Source of the DNA: Paenibacillus aceris
GTDB lineage: Bacteria > Bacillota > Bacilli > Paenibacillales > NBRC-103111
DNA: 64,000 bases
Direction of reading: 5' to 3'
NCBI RefSeq assembly: GCF_017874035.1
Contig: NZ_JAGGKV010000006.1
Span: forward strand, 310,001 to 374,000
Shown here piece after piece: positions 18,731-26,100 of the stretch; position 1 is the first letter of the stretch; every line of letters begins with the position of its first letter. Made by a program: the position numbers and the translations under genes. The notes beneath the pieces are model-generated. The model was not told where the DNA came from and made no database searches. It worked only from the letters and a program-made list of their open reading frames with translations.

Positions 18731-20992
18731 GTGAATGTAAATTTTTCGGGAGATAACCGCAAGCTGTATATCAAACTTTTACTCAGTACAATTCTCTGTA
18801 CGGTTCTTACACTGCTTGTATCCTCCACCATTTATTTTGTGAATTACAGAAACATCAATTTGAACCAAGTGTATCAAACGGATTTAGAAAATTTAACCCA
18901 AACGAGCAGAGAAGTCATTTCTATGACCGAAAGTGCGCAATCGCTTACATTTCAATTGTACCGGAATGGCAATATTAGCAAGCTCATGTTTTATGAAAAT
19001 CCGGATATTTATGACACTACCGCTGCCATGAGGGAATTGAATAATTATTTGAATTCCATGCCTTTCATTGCTTCCATTTATGTCTACAACCCGAAAGCCA
19101 GCTATGTCTACATTGCCTCCAGCTCCGGGCAGAACGGGTTAATGACCAAAGATGAACTGGTCGACAAAGATATTTTGAACGTCCTTGATCATTTTCAGGA
19201 GTTCAAGCCTTTCGTTCCCATTCCACGTACCTACTTAAAGAGCGCATCCAGTACGCAAAAGAGCAATGTCTACACTTACCTCTGTTATGATGCGATTGGC
19301 AATGACAATGCATTGAATTCCGCGGTTATCGTCAATATCACGACGGACTGGATTAATAAGGATATCGGCAAGCATCAAGGCAACGAAGCTAGCAGCTCTT
19401 TTATTATTGATGATAAAGGCAGGACGCTGACCGGCGAACTTCCCAATCATGCGGAGGAACTTACCGCGGAATCGACCATTACCAAACAGATCATGAGCAA
19501 TCGCGGCTCCGGTTACTTCATTGATAGGGTTGGCGGCAAAAAGTCCTTAATTTCTTTTACGGCTCCCGACTCCTTGGAATGGCGCTACATACGCATTACG
19601 CCTTATCAGACAATTACGGAGAAAATCAACAAAATTCGGACAACGACGATTTATATCGGCATCTCCATTCTAGTCATCGGATTACTTGTTTCCTGGCACT
19701 TATCCCGCAAATTATATGTCCCTATTGATCGAATTGTTACGAAAATGAAATCGTTGGAATCAGACAAACGAAATTCATTATTTACATTAAAGCAAGATGT
19801 ATTGCGGAAGCTGCTTCAAGGCCTTGAGCCCATTACAGCGAAAATGATGCGGGAAAAGCGCAGCGAGCTGGGCATCTCCTTCGACTTCCAAAGCGATTAC
19901 CGACTGATCCTGCTTCGCATTGATGGTTTTCAGCCATTTTTGCAAAATCATAAAGACGATCTTCACGTGTACAAATATGCGATCATGAATATTTCCTCGG
20001 AAATAGCTTCACAAGCGTTCCAAGTGGAAACTGTCGATGTCGGAAGTGATAGCACTGTGCTGCTTATCAATGCTCGAACCTCACCCCTCGATGGAGATCA
20101 CAGCATGCTTCAACCGCTTTTAAAACAAATTCAAAAAGCTGTCGGCGAGCTGCTCAAAATAAGTATTTCGGTTACTTATAGTCCTCAAAGCTCTCAGCCT
20201 CAAGAACTTGTTTCCCTGTACCGCAGGGTCATCGAAGCTTCAGAGCATCGCGTATTTCTAGGACCCGGCTGTTTAATAGCTTCTTTGGATCACCAATATC
20301 CTGAGACGGATGATTACTTGTTTACGATCGAGAAAGAGAAAAAGCTGATCGATGCTTTAATGGCCGGCAAAGTCGCAGATGCTAAGAAAATGTACAGTGT
20401 TATAATTGAGGAAACAAGACCGTACCCGATTAGCGTTTTTCAAGAAACCTTATCCCGTCTAACAATAACTCTGAACGGCGTCCTGCACACCATTCTCAAA
20501 AACAATTCTCTCGATATCCCGATGAGCATGCAGTTATCCAGAAATGCGCTGGCCAAGTTGGAAACGATTGAGGATATTGAAGCTGTCGTCTTCGAATTGT
20601 TCGATGACATGAAGAAGCGCCTTGATGACAAACGCAGCATGAAGCAGGATGATCTTATCCGTAAAATTAACGATATGATTGAGCTGCATTGCGGGAATCC
20701 GAACTTATGCTTAAATTGGATTGCCGATGAGATGGATATGTCGCCGATCTATCTAAGCCGCGTCTACAAACAGAACACGATGAACGCTGTTGTGGATGTG
20801 ATCAACACGATGCGAATGGACCGTGCGAAGGATTTGCTGAAGAACTCGGATTTGCCGATTGCCGATATCGCTGAACGAACCGGCTATACGAACAGCTCTT
20901 ATTTCTACCGGATGTTCAAGAAAAATTTTGGCCTGACCCCGACCGATTACCGTAAAACCGGACTTGAACCTGGCAACCAAGCTTCCACATAA
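18731..20992 (+). CDS. Membrane-bound AraC-family regulator
   Basis: About 753 residues. An N-terminal membrane helix (about 14-38) precedes an extracellular sensor region of about 260 residues, with the second helix near 300-320 (TTIYIGISILVIGLLVSW). A cytoplasmic middle region and a C-terminal AraC double helix-turn-helix follow (about 645-750; NLCLNWIADEMDMSPIYLSRVY and GYTNSSYFYRMFKKNFG). The architecture is that of YesN/LplR-like regulators of sugar uptake in Paenibacillus. An ATG at 18725 is only 1 bp from GGGGAGG, while the in-frame GTG at 18731 is 7 bp away, so GTG is the likelier start. It converges on the sugar ABC genes, its probable targets. Confidence 0.88.
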   Translation: MNVNFSGDNRKLYIKLLLSTILCTVLTLLVSSTIYFVNYRNINLNQVYQTDLENLTQTSREVISMTESAQSLTFQLYRNGNISKLMFYENPDIYDTTAAMRELNNYLNSMPFIASIYVYNPKASYVYIASSSGQNGLMTKDELVDKDILNVLDHFQEFKPFVPIPRTYLKSASSTQKSNVYTYLCYDAIGNDNALNSAVIVNITTDWINKDIGKHQGNEASSSFIIDDKGRTLTGELPNHAEELTAESTITKQIMSNRGSGYFIDRVGGKKSLISFTAPDSLEWRYIRITPYQTITEKINKIRTTTIYIGISILVIGLLVSWHLSRKLYVPIDRIVTKMKSLESDKRNSLFTLKQDVLRKLLQGLEPITAKMMREKRSELGISFDFQSDYRLILLRIDGFQPFLQNHKDDLHVYKYAIMNISSEIASQAFQVETVDVGSDSTVLLINARTSPLDGDHSMLQPLLKQIQKAVGELLKISISVTYSPQSSQPQELVSLYRRVIEASEHRVFLGPGCLIASLDHQYPETDDYLFTIEKEKKLIDALMAGKVADAKKMYSVIIEETRPYPISVFQETLSRLTITLNGVLHTILKNNSLDIPMSMQLSRNALAKLETIEDIEAVVFELFDDMKKRLDDKRSMKQDDLIRKINDMIELHCGNPNLCLNWIADEMDMSPIYLSRVYKQNTMNAVVDVINTMRMDRAKDLLKNSDLPIADIAERTGYTNSSYFYRMFKKNFGLTPTDYRKTGLEPGNQAST

Positions 20993-20996
20993 TATA

Positions 20997-21040
20997 AACG
21001 GCCGCCTTGCAGGTATCACGCTGCAGAGCGGCCGTTCTTA
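20997..21040. terminator. Bidirectional terminator
   Basis: AACGGCCGC (20997-21005) pairs with GCGGCCGTT (21028-21036), with inner GCAG/CTGC pairs. It lies between the convergent AraC regulator and sugar-binding protein. Confidence 0.8.
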
Positions 21041-22609
21041 TTATTTAATTCCTTTTTCGCTTACATACTGAAGCCATTGTTTCTTATATTCGGCTTGCAC
21101 CTTCTCTAGTCCGGCTTGCTTCGCTTTCTCCATAAATGTTTTCATGCCTGCATCCACATCAGCTACAAGCCCCAATTGCAACGGCCACAAATACTGCTTC
21201 TCTACCTGCTCGAGCGCTGCTTTCTCCGCTTGGTAGGAGCTGTAGTCCTCAGCAAAGCCTGTGAAGAGATCCGGTTTTTGAATTTTATCCAAATCTTTGT
21301 AAATCGCTTTTACCCCATCAAAGCTTTTCTCGAACAGCATGAAATCCGGATTGCGCCATGCCCAGCTGTTCATGGACTCGCGAGGGAAGCCATTGGAATT
21401 GTTATCTCCAATCATTTTGTAATAGCCATTTTCAACTTGAAAGTTCTTACCTTCAATCCCATAGGAAGTAAGCCAATTGTATGTTTTATCCGTTACCATT
21501 TTCTCGTAGAATTCCAGTGCTCGTTCAGCGTTTTTACTGCTTTTAGGAATGGCAAAACCATTATGAATCGGATGTACCGGTGTGGCGTACCCCTTGATCG
21601 TCGGGAAGGAATAGTAATCCAGGTTCCAATCAGGGTGCGTTGATTTCATTTTGTTCAGGGAGTCGTTAAAGCGTGCCGGATTGTCTCCGAACTCTGCAGC
21701 TGCTTTACCGCTGACTAACTGATCCCACGTGGAGTCCTTCACGTTCAGAACGTTTTTCGGAATAAAGCCTTTATCCATCCAGCGTTTAGCGATTTTAATG
21801 TCTCCCATGTGCTCTTCAGATCCCCAATAGGAGTAAACCTCACCTGGTTTATTATAGTTAATTCCAATGCCGTAGAGTGGCGAGCCTACGCTGTTATGTA
21901 CGACATCCCGCAGTCCGTTAATAATCAAATTGCCGTCTCCACCGCTGGCGAAGGGCAGCATGTTCGGTTCGTTTTTCTTGATGCCCTCCATGTACGCTTC
22001 GAAGGTTTCAATGGACGTCGGTTTCGGTAAATTGTATTTTACCCGCAAGTCTTCACGCCACACGAAACCATTCGTGACGTACTCCTTGAACGTCGCCGGT
22101 ACGGTATAGATTTTGCCGTCGATTTTCACGGCGTCCCACATATCCTTCGGCACATATTTGTTCAGCGTTGGCGCAGCTTTCGGCAAAATATCGTCAAGCG
22201 GGAGGAAGGCGCCCTTTTTCGCATAGGATTGATATTGTGTCCAGTCGGCAGTGAAAATTAAGTCCACTTGCTGGCCGGAGGAAAGCAGGAGCTTATATTT
22301 CTGATCCCAATCCGTCCACGTTGTATAGTTGAATTTCACGGTTGTATTCAAGTCCTTCAACGCCAGCTTATTGACTTCATCCTGAATAATTTGCAGATCT
22401 TTGGGAGCATTGCCTAGCATGTAAAATTGAAGCTCGACCTTCTCTCTCTTTGGCGCTTCCGCTTTGACTGTCGCTGCCGGCGCAGCTGCACTTGCTGCCG
22501 GTGTTGCCGTTTCTTGCTTAGACTCCGGCGTGCTGCAACCTGTGAGAGCTGTAAGAAAGAGAGCCCCGGATAGGATGGCTGAGAATCGTTGAGTTGCCAA
22601 CATTTTCAT
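21041..22609 (-). CDS. Sugar ABC transporter, extracellular binding lipoprotein
   Basis: 522 residues, LplA/family 1 type. The lipoprotein signal has lipobox LTGC near residues 22-25, followed by an Ala/Pro/Glu-rich linker and a large two-lobed binding protein. Aromatic-rich motifs such as TWTDWDQKYKLLLSSGQQVDLIF near residue 101-123 are typical of oligosaccharide-binding members. It is third in a minus-strand operon after two LplB/LplC-type permeases. The ATPase, usually a shared MsmX type, is missing here as expected. The substrate, probably a complex plant or microbial oligosaccharide, is inferred from the family only. Confidence 0.9.
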   Translation of the reverse strand: MKMLATQRFSAILSGALFLTALTGCSTPESKQETATPAASAAAPAATVKAEAPKREKVELQFYMLGNAPKDLQIIQDEVNKLALKDLNTTVKFNYTTWTDWDQKYKLLLSSGQQVDLIFTADWTQYQSYAKKGAFLPLDDILPKAAPTLNKYVPKDMWDAVKIDGKIYTVPATFKEYVTNGFVWREDLRVKYNLPKPTSIETFEAYMEGIKKNEPNMLPFASGGDGNLIINGLRDVVHNSVGSPLYGIGINYNKPGEVYSYWGSEEHMGDIKIAKRWMDKGFIPKNVLNVKDSTWDQLVSGKAAAEFGDNPARFNDSLNKMKSTHPDWNLDYYSFPTIKGYATPVHPIHNGFAIPKSSKNAERALEFYEKMVTDKTYNWLTSYGIEGKNFQVENGYYKMIGDNNSNGFPRESMNSWAWRNPDFMLFEKSFDGVKAIYKDLDKIQKPDLFTGFAEDYSSYQAEKAALEQVEKQYLWPLQLGLVADVDAGMKTFMEKAKQAGLEKVQAEYKKQWLQYVSEKGIK

Positions 22610-22683
22610 TTGAATCCTCCCTTTAGATGTTTAATGATATGTCAGCCGAGAAGGTTGCCAGCCTGAATGCGTCCTCTTCGGTT

Positions 22684-23619
22684 CTAACCTTTGACAGCAC
22701 CGATTGTCAATCCCTTAACGAAATAACGCTGAACGAATGGGTACAGAAACAGAATCGGCCCTGTCACGATAATGGCCATCGCCATCTTCGTTGACTCCGT
22801 CGGCATTTCGCCGGTCATCACAACACCTGTGCCTGCGCCCATTTGAGATACAAAGCGCATCGTGTTTATCACGTTATACAAGTAATACTGCAGTTCATAC
22901 TTATTAGGATCATTTATAAACAGCGAGGACAGCAGCCAACCGTTCCAGTAATGAAGCGCAAGGAACAAGCCTACGGTAGCGATACCGGGCATCGACAGTT
23001 GAAGCACCACGCTGTAGTAAATTTTGAAATCATTGGCACCGTCGATTTTGGCGGATTCTATGAGCTCTTCAGGAATTGCAGACTTCATGAAACTTCGCAT
23101 CAGAATAATCAAAAACGGACTCATGAGCCCCGGCAGAACAAGCACTGCGTAAGTGTCTGTCAGCTTCAAGTAGCTAGCTAGCAGAATATACCAAGGGACC
23201 AACCCCCCGCCAAACAGCGTTGTGAAATAGATATAGAATGAGAATTGATTGCGATACCGGAAATCCTTCCGTTGAAGAACATAACCCGCCATCGTCATGA
23301 AAAATAAACCAAGAACCGTACCTAAGATCGTGACAGAAATGGTTACACCGTAAGCTTTGAGCACTTGCTCTGGAAATCGAAATACGGTCTTATATCCCTC
23401 CATAGAGAAAACCTTTGGTATGAAGTGATACCCGCTGCGAAGAATGGACTCATTCTGAGTAAAAGAGGCCGAAATAATCATCAAAAAAGGAAACAAGCAC
23501 ACCAGAAAAGAGATAATAATAACGGCATAAGCCATCGTTTGGAACAAAAACATATATTTCTCGTCCTTAACTCTCAAGCTACTCGCACCTCTTCTCCTAA
23601 AATAATGCGTAATCGTCAT
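22684..23619 (-). CDS. Sugar ABC transporter permease, LplC type
   Basis: Up to 311 residues with six membrane helices. The EAA docking loop reads EELIESAKIDGANDFKIYYSVVLQLSMP near residue 190, and the C-terminus YPFVQRYFVKGLTIGAVKG is the LplC/YtcP signature. The start is uncertain: ATG at 23619 overlaps the upstream permease by 23 bp, whereas a TTG at 23577 lies after GAGGTG. The gene is the second of the three transporter genes. Confidence 0.9.
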   Translation of the reverse strand: MTITHYFRRRGASSLRVKDEKYMFLFQTMAYAVIIISFLVCLFPFLMIISASFTQNESILRSGYHFIPKVFSMEGYKTVFRFPEQVLKAYGVTISVTILGTVLGLFFMTMAGYVLQRKDFRYRNQFSFYIYFTTLFGGGLVPWYILLASYLKLTDTYAVLVLPGLMSPFLIILMRSFMKSAIPEELIESAKIDGANDFKIYYSVVLQLSMPGIATVGLFLALHYWNGWLLSSLFINDPNKYELQYYLYNVINTMRFVSQMGAGTGVVMTGEMPTESTKMAMAIIVTGPILFLYPFVQRYFVKGLTIGAVKG

Positions 23620-24520
23620 TAACTTTGCGAATGATGTAGTTCACGGTCATGATAAGAATAAACCCGAACAACGATTGATACAGCCCTGCCGCAGTCGCCA
23701 TCCCTACATCGAATGTGACCTTCAAGGAACGGTATACATAGGTATCAATGATATCGGTCGCATTAAACAGAATGCCATTATCTCCAATTAACTGGTAAAA
23801 CAGATCGAATTGGCCCTTCATAATACTCCCAAGTGAGAACAGCAGGAGCACGACAAATGTCGGCTTCAGCATCGGAATCGTAATATGCCAGACCCGCTGA
23901 AAAATATTGGCGCCGTCGATTTTGGCAGCTTCATAATATTCCTCGCTAATTCCCGTAATTGCAGCCAGATAGATAACCATGCTGTAGCCGAGATTTTTCC
24001 ACAAATAAAAGATAATGATGAGGAACACCCAAGCCCAAGGCGTGTTGTACACATCGACGGGTTCAGAGCTGAATTCCTTTAACGTTGAGTTGAGAAACCC
24101 GCTCTCATAGTTAAATAAGTTGTAGACAATGACGCTTAGGATAACGAAGGAAATGAAGTAAGGCAGGAACATCACGGACTGGGCAATTTTCTTAAACCAA
24201 GCGCTGCGAATCTCGCTAAGCAGAACCGCACATAGAATGGCGAAAACATTCCCGAACACAATGAAAGCCAAATTGTAGCCGAGCGTGTTCAGCGTTAATT
24301 TGATTAAGATGCCGGATTTCCATAGAAAAGAGAAATTATCCAAGCCTACAAAAGGACTGCCGAACAAGCCGGCATTGAAATCAAAACGCGTGAATGCATA
24401 GTAAATGCCAACCATCGGAATGTACGAATTAATAAAGAAGAAGATCAGTGTCGGCAGCAGCATGAGAAACATAATTTTGTTTGTCACTATTTCATACAGA
24501 AAACCTCTTCGTTTGACCAT
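23597..24520 (-). CDS. Sugar ABC transporter permease, LplB type
   Basis: About 307 residues with six membrane helices and the LplB/YteP pattern (IPMVGIYYAFTRFDFN near the N-terminus). The EAA loop is EEYYEAAKIDGANIFQRVWHITIP near residue 198. GGAGG lies 13 bp before the ATG at 24520 but 7 bp before a CTG at 24526, so a CTG start is possible. It is first in the operon LplB-LplC-binding protein. The membrane AraC regulator at 18.7-21 kb, convergent with the operon, is its likely regulator. Confidence 0.9.
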   Translation of the reverse strand: MVKRRGFLYEIVTNKIMFLMLLPTLIFFFINSYIPMVGIYYAFTRFDFNAGLFGSPFVGLDNFSFLWKSGILIKLTLNTLGYNLAFIVFGNVFAILCAVLLSEIRSAWFKKIAQSVMFLPYFISFVILSVIVYNLFNYESGFLNSTLKEFSSEPVDVYNTPWAWVFLIIIFYLWKNLGYSMVIYLAAITGISEEYYEAAKIDGANIFQRVWHITIPMLKPTFVVLLLFSLGSIMKGQFDLFYQLIGDNGILFNATDIIDTYVYRSLKVTFDVGMATAAGLYQSLFGFILIMTVNYIIRKVNDDYALF

Positions 24521-24643
24521 GTTCAGGTTCGATCCTCCTTGGGGCATTATGTCTTGAGACGATCATAAATCAGCACAAAGAAACTGAATAGTGAAGCCTC
24601 TCTACGTGTGTGAACTTTATCGAGAAACGGCGTATGAACAATC

Positions 24644-24671
24644 TTGACTTCAGTGAACTGGAGGTTAGAAA
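24644..24671 (+). promoter_or_regulatory. Putative promoter of the isoprenoid-synthase-like gene
   Basis: TTGACT (24644-24649), a 16-bp spacer and TAGAAA (24666-24671) lie about 95 bp before the chosen ATG. The -10 is weak. Confidence 0.4.
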
Positions 24672-24766
24672 ATCGTTGATACGACGGGGTTTAAAAAGGA
24701 ATTGTATCCATGCCGCATTCATGCTACGCTTATTTCAAAAATATACCAATAAAGGGGAATATGCCT

Positions 24767-25690
24767 ATGAACTGGCTCTCTGCTCATAAGGAAAATTTGG
24801 ATGACGTATTCGCCGAAGCAGAACGGCTTATTCGCGCATTTCCTGAGCCTCTGAATCATCATGGACTTACTTACTTCGATACATTTGACTTACGGCAGGA
24901 AAAGAGCAAAAAAAATTATATCTGCTATTTGCTTCCCTATTGGGTGCAAGAAATAACGTTTCTTCCGAACGAGCCAGTAAACAGACTGAGTTTAGCGAAC
25001 GTGTTCGTCATGCTCTATTACTTCGTTGTAGACGATGTTATGGATTCAGCGGGTGGAGAGCATAAGGACAAGCTCCCCTTGGCCCATTTATTTCAACTGC
25101 AGTACCAAGCTATCTATAGAGAATTGTTCCCGCCGCAATCGCCTTTTTGGACATATTACGAACGTTATGTGCTGGAATGGTCGGAGGCAGTTGCGGGCGA
25201 AACTCAATCCGATTACTTTCATACGGAAAAAAGGAAGATGGCATGGAAAGCCAGCCCTGTCAAAAACGCCAGCACAGGAGCGCTGCTTCTCGCTGGTCAG
25301 GCAGAGCTGATCCCAGTCGTGACAGAAGCAGTTGAACAAGTGTTGGTTACTTTGCAAATGCTCGATGATTGGGCGGATTGGGAGGAAGATTGGGAAGAGG
25401 GTTCCTATAACAGCTTGCTGGCTTTCTTGCGAAAGAAGGATCCGAGCTTGGAGAGCGGTTCATTGACGCCCGATTGGGTAAAGCAGCAGGTGTATGTCTG
25501 TGACGAGCTCGATCATTATGCAGACATTGCCGCTTTGCATCACAAACAGCTGCTAGAGTTAAAAATAGCGATGAATGAGCTCATCCTATTTCATCTTAGC
25601 CTTGTCGATAGCCTGCGAAAAACGGCGAATGAGATTAAAGAAAAACGGAATAAGCTCCTTTCCGGCGGTTTCTACTATTTTTTTGTCTGA
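24767..25690 (+). CDS. Class I isoprenoid-synthase-fold protein, candidate peptide prenyltransferase (ComQ-like)
   Basis: 307 residues from the ATG at 24767, which is 8 bp after AGGGGA; an upstream frame to 24710 has no ribosome binding site. The protein is all-helical with two aspartate-rich motifs, DDVMD at about 89-93 and DDWAD at about 200-204. A KxS...GALLLAG helix lies between them (about 161-177), the arrangement of trans-isoprenyl diphosphate synthases. Such motifs bind Mg2+ and a prenyl diphosphate. It has no signal peptide. The next gene, 117 bp downstream on the same strand, encodes an NHLP-like precursor ending in Trp. ComQ, a divergent isoprenyl-synthase relative, prenylates a Trp of the ComX peptide, so a peptide-prenylating role is my inference. 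A terpene synthase or ordinary prenyl-diphosphate synthase is the alternative. No mevalonate- or MEP-pathway gene is nearby. Confidence 0.65.
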   Translation: MNWLSAHKENLDDVFAEAERLIRAFPEPLNHHGLTYFDTFDLRQEKSKKNYICYLLPYWVQEITFLPNEPVNRLSLANVFVMLYYFVVDDVMDSAGGEHKDKLPLAHLFQLQYQAIYRELFPPQSPFWTYYERYVLEWSEAVAGETQSDYFHTEKRKMAWKASPVKNASTGALLLAGQAELIPVVTEAVEQVLVTLQMLDDWADWEEDWEEGSYNSLLAFLRKKDPSLESGSLTPDWVKQQVYVCDELDHYADIAALHHKQLLELKIAMNELILFHLSLVDSLRKTANEIKEKRNKLLSGGFYYFFV

Positions 25691-25708
25691 ATCTAGCAAA
25701 TTTTGATA

Positions 25709-25760
25709 GAATATTGTGAATATTCATGCTATACTCGTTTTATTGGGAATATTACCCAAT
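25709..25760 (+). promoter_or_regulatory. Precursor-gene promoter with direct repeat and palindrome
   Basis: TGCTATACT (25727-25735) is an extended -10. Upstream, GAATATT occurs twice in tandem (25709-25715 and 25718-25724). Just downstream, ATTGGG-aatatta-CCCAAT (25742-25760) is a perfect inverted repeat over the expected start site. Together these suggest that the peptide gene has its own controlled promoter, separate from the enzyme gene. The binding proteins are unknown. Confidence 0.5.
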
Positions 25761-25807
25761 AACAGTTCACGTACGGAGTCCTATAAATTCAAAGGGGAGT
25801 GACTTTT

Positions 25808-26053
25808 ATGTCATCGAATGAACAATTAAAGGCGAGAATTATTCAAAAAGCGTGGGAAGATGAAGCATTCAAGAACCAGCTTCTTGCAGATCCCAAGGCT
25901 GCACTAAAGCAAACCTTTGGTATTACGCTGCCCGATGACATGAAGGTGAGAGCCGTAGAAGAAACATCAACGGAATTTGTACTTGTTATCCCGACGAATC
26001 CAGCGAAAGTGCTAGTACCTGCAGGTGGGGGAGCTGTTGCTCTTACTTGGTAA
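25808..26053 (+). CDS. NHLP-leader RiPP precursor peptide with C-terminal Trp
   Basis: 81 residues from the ATG at 25808 (GGGGAG, 8-bp spacer); a GTG 9 bp earlier is less likely. Residues about 1-61 match the nitrile-hydratase-alpha-like leader (NHLP) pattern: an amphipathic start with KARIIQKAWEDEAFKNQLL, then DPKAALKQTFGITLPDDMKVRAVEET and a hydrophobic LVIP. The remaining segment (about 62-81) is short, Ala/Gly/Val-rich and contains PAGGGAVALTW, ending in Trp. A GG-type cleavage within AGGG would release a 6- or 7-residue peptide. Leaders of this family are known to guide maturases in proteusin-type RiPPs. None of the usual LanM, YcaO or radical-SAM enzymes is adjacent; only the isoprenoid-synthase-like gene is. 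Cleavage site and modification are inferred. It has its own promoter and terminator. Confidence 0.75.
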   Translation: MSSNEQLKARIIQKAWEDEAFKNQLLADPKAALKQTFGITLPDDMKVRAVEETSTEFVLVIPTNPAKVLVPAGGGAVALTW

Positions 26054-26063
26054 AAACAATACC

Positions 26064-26100
26064 AGGTGCTACGTGATTAATACGCAGCACCTCTTTTTAT
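26064..26100. terminator. Terminator of the precursor gene (bidirectional)
   Basis: AGGTGCT (26064-26070) pairs with AGCACCT (26086-26092) across a 15-nt loop, followed by CTTTTTATTT. It abuts the end of the convergent histidine kinase gene. Confidence 0.8.
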
